Shown here: piece by piece, positions 27,024-38,557 of the stretch | Layout: every line of letters begins with the position of its first letter | How positions within the stretch are numbered: position 1 is the first letter of the stretch | Source of the DNA: Tenacibaculum sp. SZ-18 | Lineage (GTDB): Bacteria > Bacteroidota > Bacteroidia > Flavobacteriales > Flavobacteriaceae | Reading direction: 5' to 3' | DNA: 64,000 bases | Assembly (NCBI RefSeq): GCF_002813915.1 | Contig: NZ_CP019335.1 | Location: 2,091,777 to 2,155,776 of the forward strand | Position numbers and translations under genes: made by a program | The notes under the pieces: generated by a model | Told to the model about the DNA's origin: nothing | Seen by the model: the letters and a program-made list of their open reading frames with translations, nothing else | Database searches by the model: none

Positions 27024-28352
27024 TTAGAAGTTATTGTGATCTAATATAATTCCAGCCAACTGTAATAACTGTAATTCAGCATTTTTTGCGACAAACTTTG
27101 CATTATTTCTGCTTAACTCAGCATTTATCAGATTAACTTGAGCCTGACGAAAATCAATAGAAGAAATTTGACCAAGTTTAAACCTTTCATTTGATCGTTC
27201 AAAATTCAACGTACTAGTTATCACATTTTGTTCCTGAGCTTTTAAAGCAAATAACCTATTTTGATATGTTTCCCAAGCATTATTTACATCTCGATCTAAT
27301 TGATCTTGTAACTGTGCCTTTCTAATTTCTTGATTCGCTACTGCTATTTTAGCATTTTTCACATTCGTTCTTGTTCTACCTCCATCAAAAAGATTCCAGG
27401 TTAAATTAACCCCAGCACTTAAACCAGTTTGTGTATTGCTAATTGGACTAAAAGCATTCGTTGCATCTCCTGTATTTCTATTCCAGGCATAAGAACTTGT
27501 TAAACCTACATTTGGCATCCAACCAGCTTGATTAATTTTAACATCTAACTTACTTAACTCAATATTCTTTTTTGATTGTAATAAATTAGCATTTTTATTT
27601 CTCGCTTCTTTTGAAATGTCGGCCAAATTCATCTTAAGATCATATAAAACATTTGTATCAACCATTACAGCAGTATTTACATCTCTTCCTAAAACTACAT
27701 TTAAATCACGCTTCGCATTGTTCAATTGCCTTTGAATATCGATGTAACTTATGCTATCGTTATTAACATCAACTTCTGCATTTAAAACATCAAGTTTGGT
27801 TCTTTGTCCATAATCAAAACCATACTTTGCTCTCTCTAATCTCTTTTTTGAAATAGTTAATGCTGCTTTCTGAGTAATTTCATTTTCAGTTAATCTACCA
27901 ACTTCATAATAAGCTATAAATAAGGTTATAATAGTATTTTCCATTACTTGACGAGCTTGCAATTCAGATAAGTTGTAACTTTCTTTTAAACGCTTAAAGG
28001 TATTTTGCCTACTGAAACCATTAAAAATGACATAATTTAAACCGATAGATGCATTGTAATTTTCTGACTCTGCACCGGCTACAGAATTCAAAGTTCCATC
28101 TTGAAATTCAATATCTGTATCGTTATTAGTATATCTCGCTCCTACATTTCCCGTAATAGAAGGTAAATAACCACTATTGTATATACTTTTATTATTTTCT
28201 GCAATAGCAAGATTATTCTTTATCACTTTTATATCAAAGTTGTTAGCCATGGTTAATTCGAAGGCTTTTTGTTTACTTAAAACTTCTTGTGCATAAAAAG
28301 TAGTACTAATCAAAAATACGCTTAGTGTATTTATTATATGTTTTCTCATCAT
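27024..28352 (-). CDS. TolC family outer-membrane efflux protein
   Basis: The outer-membrane channel of the RND pump encoded upstream. It has about 442 residues, with a signal peptide (HIINTLSVFLISTTFYAQ) and the duplicated helical/strand pattern of TolC (ENNKSIYNSGYLPSITGNVG and, in the second half, NQAGWMPNVGLTSSYAWN, GLSAGVNLTWNLFDGG). I take the ATG pair at 28350-28352/28347-28349 as the start, which leaves 8-11 bp after the RND stop. A longer frame from 28442 would lie inside the RND gene and lacks a signal peptide at its start. It is the last gene of marR-MFP-RND-tolC. Confidence 0.92.
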   Translation of the reverse strand: MMRKHIINTLSVFLISTTFYAQEVLSKQKAFELTMANNFDIKVIKNNLAIAENNKSIYNSGYLPSITGNVGARYTNNDTDIEFQDGTLNSVAGAESENYNASIGLNYVIFNGFSRQNTFKRLKESYNLSELQARQVMENTIITLFIAYYEVGRLTENEITQKAALTISKKRLERAKYGFDYGQRTKLDVLNAEVDVNNDSISYIDIQRQLNNAKRDLNVVLGRDVNTAVMVDTNVLYDLKMNLADISKEARNKNANLLQSKKNIELSKLDVKINQAGWMPNVGLTSSYAWNRNTGDATNAFSPISNTQTGLSAGVNLTWNLFDGGRTRTNVKNAKIAVANQEIRKAQLQDQLDRDVNNAWETYQNRLFALKAQEQNVITSTLNFERSNERFKLGQISSIDFRQAQVNLINAELSRNNAKFVAKNAELQLLQLAGIILDHNNF

Positions 28353-28360
28353 TTTATCTT

Positions 28361-31300
28361 TTATGCTAATTCTTCGTTTTCTGATTTTAATTCTTTTATT
28401 GCTCGTTCCACTTCTTCTCTCTTTGGTTTTACTCCTTCCCATAACCAGAAGAAATATACTTTTGTATAATTAGAAATTGATAATAAAACTGGTAATGTTA
28501 ACAAGGTTAAGAAAGTCGCAATAACAATACCATAAGCAATAGAAATTGCCATTGGAATTAAAAACTGTGCCTGTCTACTTGTTTCAAAAATTAACGGTGC
28601 TAATCCTGCTACTGTGGTCACTGTAGTTAAGAAAATTGCTCTAAATCTTGATCTTCCTGCTTCGAATAAAGCATCTTCATATTTCATTCCTTCTTTTAAG
28701 AAACTATTGAATTTACTGATGAGAACTAATCCATCGTTTACCATGATTCCAATAAGTGCTATAATCCCCAAAAGTGAAAGAATGTTTACAGCAAAGCCGT
28801 GAATGTAGTGACCCCAAGCTACACCGATTAAACTAAATGGTACCATTACTAATAACATAAAAGGTTGACCATAAGAACGGAATGTAAATACAATTACGAT
28901 ATAAATTAATAATAAGATCACAGGACCAACTAATGTAGCAGAATCAGAAACCTTTGAAGCTTCTCTATTTTGTCCTTCATACAAAGCCGTAACAGATGGA
29001 TATTTAGCTTTAATTTGCGGCATTATTCTCTCTTTAATATCAGTAAGAACATCTGTCGCACTAGCCTGAGCATCCTTCATATCGGCATCTACTTTAATTT
29101 CTCTTTGCCCCTCTAAATGATTTATTGATATTTCACCTCTTTCAATTTCATAAGTAGCAATCTCGTTAAGTGGAACTCTCGCCCCTGTTAAAGTTACAAT
29201 TCGCATATCGTCTAAATTCTTAATTGAAGATCTTTCATTTCGTTCATACCGAACCCAAACTTTAATTTCATCCTGTCCACGTTGAAAACGTTGTGCTTGC
29301 CTTCCAAAGAAACCACTGCGAATTTGAGACATTACATCATTTAAGGTCAAACCTAATAAATACGCATTGTCTTTTAACTTTATGTTTATTTCTTTAATTC
29401 CTTGCGGATCATTGTCAACAACATCCTTTAATTCTTGATTCTTATTGAGCTCCTCTTTCAATTCGGACTTTGCAGCCTTTAATTCCTGAATATTGTTACT
29501 CAATAAAGAGACAGAAACAGGACTTCCTCCAAAATTTCCACCCGAACCAAACGATAATGACTCAACTCCATATACCTCTCCTACTCGATCTCTAATTTCA
29601 TTTGTAATCTCTCTAGAACCGAAAGTTCTTTCCTCTCCTGGTAATAAATTGATTCGCAAAGAAGCTCGGGAAGAACCTGGACCAATTTGCTTCAAAACAT
29701 TTTCAACAACAGGTTCTCCTTCAACTGCATATTTCTTAGTAAATTCTTTTTCTACTTCCCAAACTTTATCTTCAACTACTGAAATGATACTGTCTGTAAT
29801 TTTCTCACTTGTCCCTTGTGGCATTGTTAAATTTACGGAAACACGATCACTGGCGATTGAAGGGAAGAAAGTTCCTTTAATAATACCTCCTTCAAATGCT
29901 CCCATGGTAATCATCAATAAAGAAACTGGAATTACCAATCCGAAAAATTTAAATTCTAATACGAATTTAAGTGCTGGTGCATAAATTTTATCTCTCATAA
30001 AATTCATTACTTTTTCAGCATATTTATTGAATTTATATAGTTTTTGATTTCTATCTAACGATTTAGAATGTGCAACGTGAGCAGGTAAAATAATTAATGC
30101 TTCTACCAAAGATAAAATTAATGTTAATGCAACCACTGTTGCTACTTCGCCAAAAAACTCTCCAATATCTCCATCTAAAAAGAAGAATACTGAAAATGCT
30201 AAAACGGTGGTAGTTATTGCAGAAATAATAGGTGGTACTACTTCCATGGTTCCATCAATAGCCGCCTGAATTGGATTTTTTCCTTTTTCAAAATGATGAT
30301 ATATATTCTCAGAAATTACAATACCATCATCTACTAAAATTCCAATTACGATAATCATTCCGAATAATGACAATACGTTGATTGTGATATTAAAATATCC
30401 AGCCAACATAAACATTCCGAAAAAAGCTACAGGTAAACCAGCTGCCACCCAAAATGCTAATCGAGGACGCAAAAAAAGTGATAAAAATAACATTACCAAC
30501 AACATTCCTTGCCAAGCATTTTTAAATAATAATTTTGTACGCTGATTTAAAGTAATTGAAGAGTCACGTGTAATTTCAATCTTTATATTTTGATGTTCCT
30601 CATTAAACTTCTCGATATATTCATTAATTTTTTCAGCAGTGCTTAATAAGTCCTCACTATTTGTATTACTTACTTGAACACGAACCGCTAAATTACCATT
30701 GTAGTAATTTCTATTGGGTGTTTCGTTCCATATATCTCTTACAGTAGCTACATCTTTTAATCTAATAATTCTTCCAGAAGCATCTGCTCTTACCACCAAG
30801 TTATCTAACTCGTCTCCATAATATGACCTATTATTAGCTCGGATTAAATATTCTTCAGCATCTGTTTTTACCGATCCACCTGTTGTAAGAATATTTGCTG
30901 ATGACACTGCATTTGCTACCTGATTAAATGTTAAATTATAGGCTAATAAATCATTCTCTCGAACTGCTATTTCAATTTCTTCATCTGGATATCCCGAAAT
31001 AGATATCTGTGAAATTCCATCGAGTCTTCGAATATCACTTTCAATGTCTCTCGCTATAGATTTTAAAGATTTTAAAGGAACTTGATTCCCTGTCACAACA
31101 AAACTAATAGTTTCAGCGATATTCTCTCTTTTTGCAACAACCGGTGGTTCCATTCCCGTTGGGAAATTAGGAACTTTATCTACTGCATTTTTGACATCGG
31201 CTAAAACAACGTTAATATCATACTCTTTTAACGTTTCTACAGTAATACTAGCTGCATTTTCAGAGGAGGTAGAAGTAACTCTATCAACACCAACTAATCC

Positions 31301-31519
31301 TTTTAAATTATCTTCAATCTTTAACACAACTCCTTCCTCTATTTCCTGAGGAGATGCTCCGGGATACACTACATTAATTGTTATAAACTTAGCTCTTGTT
31401 AATGGAAAGAAAGAAGATTTCAGTGTTGAATATCCAAAATAACCTAAAATTCCGAATGCAAGAATAATTATGTTTACTGCAACCGGATATTTTATGAAAT
31501 ATGCTATTATTTTTTTCAT
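28361..31519 (-). CDS. Efflux RND transporter permease
   Basis: This inner-membrane proton antiporter of the AcrB/MexB class has 1052 residues and the normal RND layout. There is an N-terminal helix, a large periplasmic loop, a helix block with GIVIGILVDDGIVISEN-type and GIMVNDGLVLISKFN motifs, and a second periplasmic loop and helix block. Paired acidic residues (D in VDDGIV, VNDGLV) are those used in proton relay. No metal-selective motifs stand out, so drugs or lipids are plausible substrates. It sits 3 bp after the adaptor stop, and TolC follows. Confidence 0.95.
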   Translation of the reverse strand: MKKIIAYFIKYPVAVNIIILAFGILGYFGYSTLKSSFFPLTRAKFITINVVYPGASPQEIEEGVVLKIEDNLKGLVGVDRVTSTSSENAASITVETLKEYDINVVLADVKNAVDKVPNFPTGMEPPVVAKRENIAETISFVVTGNQVPLKSLKSIARDIESDIRRLDGISQISISGYPDEEIEIAVRENDLLAYNLTFNQVANAVSSANILTTGGSVKTDAEEYLIRANNRSYYGDELDNLVVRADASGRIIRLKDVATVRDIWNETPNRNYYNGNLAVRVQVSNTNSEDLLSTAEKINEYIEKFNEEHQNIKIEITRDSSITLNQRTKLLFKNAWQGMLLVMLFLSLFLRPRLAFWVAAGLPVAFFGMFMLAGYFNITINVLSLFGMIIVIGILVDDGIVISENIYHHFEKGKNPIQAAIDGTMEVVPPIISAITTTVLAFSVFFFLDGDIGEFFGEVATVVALTLILSLVEALIILPAHVAHSKSLDRNQKLYKFNKYAEKVMNFMRDKIYAPALKFVLEFKFFGLVIPVSLLMITMGAFEGGIIKGTFFPSIASDRVSVNLTMPQGTSEKITDSIISVVEDKVWEVEKEFTKKYAVEGEPVVENVLKQIGPGSSRASLRINLLPGEERTFGSREITNEIRDRVGEVYGVESLSFGSGGNFGGSPVSVSLLSNNIQELKAAKSELKEELNKNQELKDVVDNDPQGIKEINIKLKDNAYLLGLTLNDVMSQIRSGFFGRQAQRFQRGQDEIKVWVRYERNERSSIKNLDDMRIVTLTGARVPLNEIATYEIERGEISINHLEGQREIKVDADMKDAQASATDVLTDIKERIMPQIKAKYPSVTALYEGQNREASKVSDSATLVGPVILLLIYIVIVFTFRSYGQPFMLLVMVPFSLIGVAWGHYIHGFAVNILSLLGIIALIGIMVNDGLVLISKFNSFLKEGMKYEDALFEAGRSRFRAIFLTTVTTVAGLAPLIFETSRQAQFLIPMAISIAYGIVIATFLTLLTLPVLLSISNYTKVYFFWLWEGVKPKREEVERAIKELKSENEELA

Positions 31520-31522
31520 TTC

Positions 31523-32662
31523 TTACTTTTTATCAGATTGTTGTTTCTCCGAAAATATTTTTACAGGCATACCAACATAAGCTCCTGCAATGGATTTAGA
31601 AACTATTTGCTCTCCATTGGTAATTCCTTTAACAACTACAGAGTTCTCATTAAAATGAACTGGATTAACAGTAATAAGATCTAACTTATCATTCTTTACT
31701 ACATAAATAGCTTTGTTTTCAACCAATAACTTTCTGTTAAGTTCGAAAGCTTCAGGAACAGATTTTGTAGTTACATTTGCTTCTAAGTACATTCCCTCTC
31801 TTAAACCCTCACCTTTTACTTCAATAAATATTTGGATTGTTTGTGAAGACTGATCAATCTTTCCGTTTATCCTGGTAACAGTACCTTTCCAACTTTTGGT
31901 TTTCTCAAGATTAAATAATTCTACGCTTTTACCTTTTACTAACATATCTGCAAAACTCGCACTCACAGACAGTGGCAATTCAAATACAGAAGTATCAATA
32001 AACTCTCCCATTTTCTGACCTGCTCTTACCAAAGTTCCATCGGTTACTAGGGCTTCTGTTAAAACCCCACTAAATGGTGCTTTAATATTGTATTTACCCA
32101 AACGTACTTCCAGATTCTTTATGTTATAGTAAGTTACATAGATATTCTTTCCAGAAATAAAATACTTTTCTTTAGATGTTTTTGCCTTTGGTAGAGACTT
32201 TAAAGTGTTATTAATATCAAAATTCTGCAAATATGCATTCCAAGTTTCAAATGACTCTGGATAATCTAAACGAAGATCTGGCATAACGGATGCAATCAAA
32301 TTTTGTAACGAACTCCTTTGAGATTGAAGAGAAGCATAAAATTCTTGATTGTTAATTTTTAATAAGGTTTGTCCTTTTTGATAAGCTGTACCGACTCTAA
32401 AATCCTTTCCGGTAGTTTGTAAAACTCCTTGTACTTCAGAGTAAACATCTACTTTATTTTTGGCTATTAAGTTTCCATTAGCGGTAATTTCAATAGGAAT
32501 TTCTGAGTTTTGTGCAACATCAACAAAAACCGTTTTCTCTATTTTAGTTGCTTTAGAATTTGGGTTTTTCTTACTATTTTTAAAGAAATTATACAGTAAA
32601 AATGATAAAGCCAAAATGGCCAGTCCTGCTCCAGTAATGATTAGTTTTCTCATATTAAACAT
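31523..32662 (-). CDS. RND efflux periplasmic adaptor (membrane fusion protein)
   Basis: The protein has 379 residues from the first ATG at 32662, or 376 from the second at 32653 (MRKLIITGAG). It has an N-terminal membrane helix (LIITGAGLAILALSFLLYNF), a lipoyl/barrel-sandwich half (VYSEVQGVLQTTGK, YQKGQTLLKINNQEF), a helical hairpin, and a beta-barrel half (APFSGVLTEALVTDGTLVRAGQKMG, EGMYLEANVTTKS). This is the MFP linking the inner-membrane pump to TolC. The start codon directly abuts the marR stop. Confidence 0.93.
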   Translation of the reverse strand: MFNMRKLIITGAGLAILALSFLLYNFFKNSKKNPNSKATKIEKTVFVDVAQNSEIPIEITANGNLIAKNKVDVYSEVQGVLQTTGKDFRVGTAYQKGQTLLKINNQEFYASLQSQRSSLQNLIASVMPDLRLDYPESFETWNAYLQNFDINNTLKSLPKAKTSKEKYFISGKNIYVTYYNIKNLEVRLGKYNIKAPFSGVLTEALVTDGTLVRAGQKMGEFIDTSVFELPLSVSASFADMLVKGKSVELFNLEKTKSWKGTVTRINGKIDQSSQTIQIFIEVKGEGLREGMYLEANVTTKSVPEAFELNRKLLVENKAIYVVKNDKLDLITVNPVHFNENSVVVKGITNGEQIVSKSIAGAYVGMPVKIFSEKQQSDKK

Positions 32663-33118
32663 TTAGTTGCTATTACAACCTTTTATTGATTTTGATATTA
32701 GGTTTTCTTGTACTTTTTTTATAACTGCTATAGTTAAATTGATTTCTTCTTCAGAAATATTTTCCTGTAACGCGGTAACAAACTTTTCAATAATTGGCAG
32801 AGATTCTTTAAATAAAGATTCTCCATTCTTTGTTAAAAAAACATGATTGATTCGTTTATCCGATTTCGATGGTATTCTTGCCACAAGATTCTTCTTTTCC
32901 ATTGTATTCACTAATCTGGTGAGTGAAGTTTTATCTCTACCAGTTAAAAAAGCGAGTTCTTGTTGTGCTACTCCATCCTTTTCGTGTAACTTCTTCAATA
33001 AAACCCATTGCGTTTTAGTTAGGCTAATATTTTGTTCATAAAACAGGTCTTGAATAAGATTATCAATCATTTTCATTGTTTTTCCTAACCAAGGTGCCAA
33101 TGTTTTTTCTAAATCCAT
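32663..33118 (-). CDS. MarR family transcriptional regulator
   Basis: The 151-residue protein is a winged-helix repressor with the recognition region VLLKKLHEKDGVAQQELAFLTGRDKTSLTRLV, given here in halves (VAQQELAFLTGR, DKTSLTRLVN), and the wing (ARIPSKSDKRINHVFLTKNG). MarR proteins usually repress their own operon until a phenolic or other ligand binds. It is first in the efflux operon, and a perfect 18-bp palindrome lies 46 bp before its start, so self-regulation is likely. The ligand is unknown. Confidence 0.93.
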   Translation of the reverse strand: MDLEKTLAPWLGKTMKMIDNLIQDLFYEQNISLTKTQWVLLKKLHEKDGVAQQELAFLTGRDKTSLTRLVNTMEKKNLVARIPSKSDKRINHVFLTKNGESLFKESLPIIEKFVTALQENISEEEINLTIAVIKKVQENLISKSIKGCNSN

Positions 33119-33150
33119 ATAAATCTGAATTTTAAGATGCGAAAGTAGTT

Positions 33151-33181
33151 CAAAAGTTTAATTTAGTTGTATATACAACTA
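33151..33181 (-). promoter_or_regulatory. MarR operator overlapping the efflux operon promoter
   Basis: A perfect 18-bp palindrome (33164-33181, core TTGTATATACAA) lies in front of marR. Within it a TTG (33176-33178) is 17 bp from AACTTTTG (33151-33158), a one-mismatch -7 element on the minus strand. A bound dimer would therefore block the polymerase. Confidence 0.75.
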
Positions 33182-33195
33182 GTTAAGTTTCTGTT

Positions 33196-33224
33196 AAAAA
33201 AAACCTGAAGAAAATATCTTCAGG
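33196..33224 (-). terminator. Terminator of carB
   Basis: An 8-bp stem (CCTGAAGA at 33204-33211 with TCTTCAGG at 33217-33224) is followed on the minus strand by eight T residues. It isolates carB from the efflux operon. Confidence 0.75.
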
Positions 33225-33252
33225 CTGTTTTTAAATTATAAAATTATTCAGT

Positions 33253-36105
33253 CTATTTACTTAAATACATTTTTCTTCTTGAATATAAATCATAGAAGTC
33301 ATCGTCTCTTAAACTATCAATAAATAAGATACTTTCCCCAGTACTCTTCATTTCTGGCCCTAGTTTCTTATTAACATTTGGGAATTTATTAAATGAGAAC
33401 ACTGGTTGTTTGATTGCATAACCTTCCAACTCAGGTTTAAAATCAAAATCAGTTACTTTATTTTCTCTTAACATTACTTTCGTTGCATAGTTTACGTAAG
33501 GTTCTTTGTATGCCTTTGCAATAAATGGAACTGTACGAGAAGCTCTTGGATTTGCTTCAATAATGTAAACTTTATCGTCTTTAATTGCAAACTGGATGTT
33601 TATTAAACCAACTGTATTTAACGATAATGCGATTTTCTTAGTGTATTCTCTAATTTGCTCCATTACTAACTCTCCCAAGTTGAAAGGTGGTAATGTTGCA
33701 TTTGAATCTCCAGAGTGAATTCCACATGGTTCAATGTGCTCCATGATACCAATAATATACACATTTTCTCCATCACAAATTGCATCAGCTTCCGCTTCAA
33801 TTGCTCCTTCTAAATAGTGATCTAATAATAATTTGTTGTTCGGAATCTTACGTAATAAATCTACAACGTGCTCTAACAACTCTTCTTTATTGATCACAAT
33901 CTTCATTCCTTGACCTCCTAATACATAAGATGGACGAACTAAGATTGGGAAGTCTAACTCATCAGCTAAAGCTAAAGCCTGATCTGCATTTGTTGCAACA
34001 CCAAATCTAGGATAAGGAATATTATTGTCTTTTAATAATGTTGAAAAACTCCCTCTATCTTCGGCTAGATCTAACGATTTATAACTTGTTCCTATAATTG
34101 GGATTCCGTATCTATCTAACTTTTCTGCTAATTTAAGAGCTGTTTGTCCACCTAACTGAACGATTACACCTTCTGGTTTTTCATGCTTAATGATATCATA
34201 AATATGCTCCCAGAATACGGGCTCGAAGTATAATTTATCTGCTGTATCAAAATCTGTAGAAACAGTTTCAGGATTACAGTTAATCATAATTGTTTCATAA
34301 CCACATTCTTTAGCAGCATAAACTCCATGAACACAACAGTAATCAAATTCAATTCCTTGTCCAATTCTATTTGGTCCAGAACCTAAAACGATTATTTTCT
34401 TCTTATCCGAAACGACGCTTTCATTCGCAGGTAGTTTGTCTCCGTTTGCAGTTTCAACTTCATTTTCGAATGTTGAATAGTAATATGGAGTTTGAGCTTT
34501 AAATTCTGCAGCACAAGTATCAACTAACTTATATACACGCTTAATTTTTAACTCTTCGCGCTTCTTATACACCTCACTTTCTAAACAACCTAACATATGA
34601 GCGATTTGACGATCACCATATCCTTTTTGCTTAGCTTCTAATAATAATTCTCTATCAAGAGTATCAATTGTATATGTAGAGATTTCTTTTTCTAATTGGA
34701 ATAATTCCTCATATTGCTTTAAATACCACATATCAATTTTTGTGATATCGTAAATCTTACTTAATGGTATTCCCATTGCGATCGCATCATAAATTGCGAA
34801 TACACGATCCCAACTAGCGTTAGTTAATTTTTCAATTACTTGGTTGTAATCTTTATAACCTTTACCATCAGCTCCTAAACCATTTCGTTTAATCTCTAAA
34901 GACTGAGTAGCTTTGTGTAAAGCTTCTTGAAAAGAACGTCCAATTCCCATTACTTCACCTACAGCCTTCATTTGTAGACCTAAAGTTCTATCAGAACCTT
35001 CGAATTTATCAAAGTTCCAACGAGGAATTTTTACGATTACATAATCTAATGTTGGCTCAAATAAAGCAGAAGTAGATTTTGTAATTTGATTATCTAACTC
35101 ATCTAACGTATATCCGATAGCTAATTTAGCAGCAATCTTTGCAATTGGATATCCAGTTGCTTTAGATGCTAAGGCAGAAGAACGAGATACACGTGGGTTG
35201 ATCTCAATCGCAATGATATCTTCTTTCTCGTCTGGAGAAACAGCAAACTGAACATTACATCCACCTGCGAATTCACCAATAGAACGCATCATTTTAATTG
35301 CCATATCACGCATTTTCTGATATGTTTTATCAGAAAGTGTCATAGCCGGCGCAACTGTAATTGAATCTCCTGTGTGGATTCCCATTGGATCCATATTTTC
35401 AATAGAACAGATAATTACAACATTATCATTATCATCGCGTAATAACTCCAACTCATATTCTTTCCATCCCATCATAGCTTTATCAATCATTACCTCGTGA
35501 ATAGGAGAAATCTCTAATCCTCTTGTTAATGATTTTTCAAACTCATCTTCATTGTAAACTATTGAAGCTCCTGCGCCACCTAATGTAAATGATGCTCTAA
35601 TACATAATGGAAAACCAAATTCTTGAGCAATCTCTTTACCTTTTAAATATGAAGTTGCTGTTGCTTGAGGAGCCATCGGTACATCTATTTGTCCCATTAA
35701 CTCTCTAAACTTCTCTCTATCTTCTGTAATATTAATAGCATCAATATCTACTCCAATAATTTCAACTCCGAAATCTTCCCAAATACCTTTCTCATCAGCT
35801 TCAATACATAAATTTAAAGCTGTTTGTCCTCCCATGGTAGGTAGTACAGCATCAATTTGTGGATGTTCCTTTAAAATTTGAATTAAAGATTTTGTTTTTA
35901 AAGGTAATAAATACACATGATCAGCCATTGAAGGATCGGTCATGATTGTAGCTGGATTAGAATTGATTAAAATCGTTTCTATTCCATCTTCTCTTAAAGA
36001 ACGTAAAGCTTGAGAACCAGAATAATCGAACTCACATGCTTGTCCAATTACGATCGGCCCTGATCCAATAATTAAAATCGATTTTAGGTCTTTTCTCTTA
36101 GGCAT
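33253..36105 (-). CDS. carB: Carbamoyl-phosphate synthase large subunit
   Basis: It supplies carbamoyl phosphate for pyrimidine and arginine synthesis. The 950-residue protein has two ATP-grasp halves: the first begins with LIIGSGPIVIGQACEFDYSG, the second with VLGSGPNRIGQGIEFDYC, and both have the AIEINPRVSRSSAL / IIEANPRASRTVPF metal-binding strands. About 120 residues fewer than E. coli CarB suggests a shortened or absent C-terminal regulatory domain. The sequence ends soon after VKPELEGY-type residues and ...SRRKMYLSK. carA is not in the window. Confidence 0.94.
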   Translation of the reverse strand: MPKRKDLKSILIIGSGPIVIGQACEFDYSGSQALRSLREDGIETILINSNPATIMTDPSMADHVYLLPLKTKSLIQILKEHPQIDAVLPTMGGQTALNLCIEADEKGIWEDFGVEIIGVDIDAINITEDREKFRELMGQIDVPMAPQATATSYLKGKEIAQEFGFPLCIRASFTLGGAGASIVYNEDEFEKSLTRGLEISPIHEVMIDKAMMGWKEYELELLRDDNDNVVIICSIENMDPMGIHTGDSITVAPAMTLSDKTYQKMRDMAIKMMRSIGEFAGGCNVQFAVSPDEKEDIIAIEINPRVSRSSALASKATGYPIAKIAAKLAIGYTLDELDNQITKSTSALFEPTLDYVIVKIPRWNFDKFEGSDRTLGLQMKAVGEVMGIGRSFQEALHKATQSLEIKRNGLGADGKGYKDYNQVIEKLTNASWDRVFAIYDAIAMGIPLSKIYDITKIDMWYLKQYEELFQLEKEISTYTIDTLDRELLLEAKQKGYGDRQIAHMLGCLESEVYKKREELKIKRVYKLVDTCAAEFKAQTPYYYSTFENEVETANGDKLPANESVVSDKKKIIVLGSGPNRIGQGIEFDYCCVHGVYAAKECGYETIMINCNPETVSTDFDTADKLYFEPVFWEHIYDIIKHEKPEGVIVQLGGQTALKLAEKLDRYGIPIIGTSYKSLDLAEDRGSFSTLLKDNNIPYPRFGVATNADQALALADELDFPILVRPSYVLGGQGMKIVINKEELLEHVVDLLRKIPNNKLLLDHYLEGAIEAEADAICDGENVYIIGIMEHIEPCGIHSGDSNATLPPFNLGELVMEQIREYTKKIALSLNTVGLINIQFAIKDDKVYIIEANPRASRTVPFIAKAYKEPYVNYATKVMLRENKVTDFDFKPELEGYAIKQPVFSFNKFPNVNKKLGPEMKSTGESILFIDSLRDDDFYDLYSRRKMYLSK

Positions 36106-36176
36106 TTGTGTTGTTTTGTTTTTGCGTGTTTTGCTTGTTGTGTTGTAAAAATATAAATATTAATTGATTAGGTATA

Positions 36177-36209
36177 AAAAAAGGTGTTACTAACAAAAAG
36201 TAACACCTT
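36177..36209 (-). terminator. Terminator of rpmH
   Basis: A perfect 10-bp stem (36181-36190 with 36200-36209) is followed by T residues on the minus strand. It lies between rpmH and carB. Confidence 0.8.
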
Positions 36210-36230
36210 AATATAAACAACTCTAAATCA

Positions 36231-36392
36231 TTATTTTTTCGGTCTTGATTCAGACGAAACCGATAACTTTTTTCTTCCTTTTGCTCTTCTTCTAGCTAAT
36301 ACTTTTCTACCATTAGCAGAAGCCATTCTTTCTCTGAAACCGTGTTTGTTTCTTCTCTTTCTTTTCGATGGTTGGTAAGTTCTTTTACTCAT
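36231..36392 (-). CDS. rpmH: 50S ribosomal protein L34
   Basis: A 53-residue basic protein that starts [19 protein letters not shown], continues [20 protein letters not shown] and ends [10 protein letters not shown], clearly L34. It is a little longer at the C-terminus than the usual 44-47 residues, as is common in Bacteroidota. The gene is transcribed alone from a perfect TTG-N19-TATATTTG promoter and ends at a hairpin. The usual dnaA/rnpA neighbours are absent. Confidence 0.97.
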   Translation of the reverse strand: MSKRTYQPSKRKRRNKHGFRERMASANGRKVLARRRAKGRKKLSVSSESRPKK

Positions 36393-36464
36393 TTTAAAAT
36401 AAACTTGAAATATTCAAAAATTAATTATTGCTAATAGTGAAATTCCGACTGCTAAAAGCGTTTG

Positions 36465-36494
36465 CAAATATACAACTGTTTTTCAACTTGACAA
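36465..36494 (-). promoter_or_regulatory. Promoter of rpmH
   Basis: On the minus strand TTG (36492-36494) and TATATTTG (36465-36472) are 19 bp apart, an exact match to the Bacteroidota housekeeping consensus. The start codon is about 73 bp downstream. Confidence 0.85.
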
Positions 36495-36563
36495 GTTATT
36501 AAATATTTTTTTTTGCGATATTTTTTTTTAGTTCAAAACTCATCGAATTTTCTCAGATTTTTA

Positions 36564-36593
36564 TTGTGAAAACTGTCAATGTTATTACTTTTG
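36564..36593 (+). promoter_or_regulatory. Promoter of pyrG
   Basis: TTG (36564-36566) and TACTTTTG (36586-36593) are separated by 19 bp. The pyrG ATG lies 18 bp after the -7 element, so the leader is only about 10 nt and attenuation control is unlikely. Confidence 0.85.
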
Positions 36594-36604
36594 CGCAAAC
36601 CTAA

Positions 36605-38224
<1,620 letters not shown>

Positions 38225-38557
38225 TAAAACTTCATTTATAGTTTGAAGACATCAATTACAATTATATAATTTGTAGTTGATGTTTTTTTTGCAATTACTT
38301 TTTTCAAACAAAATATTTATATTATAATTTTTAGTCCCTGAAAACAGATATTTTGTCCCTAATTGAAAAAATTTAATTTAGTTTCTCATTTTATTCATAC
38401 CTCTTTCTGTGAAAATGGTCACATTTATATGAGAAAAAAAAGTTTTTTTTAAGGATTGTATAACTTTGAACAAACTTAAGTTCAGTTAAAAAAGACAAAA
38501 TATTTGATTGTCTTTAAACATCTAGTAAATCTAAAACATCTAATAAATCTTAAAATC
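38225..38557. other. Intergenic region between pyrG and the ChW-like lipoprotein gene
   Basis: It holds the pyrG terminator (38249-38290) and a TAACTTTG -7 element at 38461-38468, 90 bp before the next ATG. No clear TTG lies 19 bp upstream of that element. I see nothing else supportable. Confidence 0.5.
38249..38290 (+). terminator. Terminator of pyrG
   Basis: A 13-bp stem with one G-T pair (38249-38261 with 38271-38283) is followed by seven T residues. Confidence 0.75.

Noticed and set aside
28349..28442. Longer start for the TolC gene inside the RND gene
   Set aside because: The extra residues are basic, lack a signal peptide at the start and lie wholly inside the RND coding sequence.
36106..36175. 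carB leader examined for an attenuator or riboswitch
   Set aside because: Only an imperfect TATATTTT element and low-complexity G/T sequence are present; no stem-loop was found.
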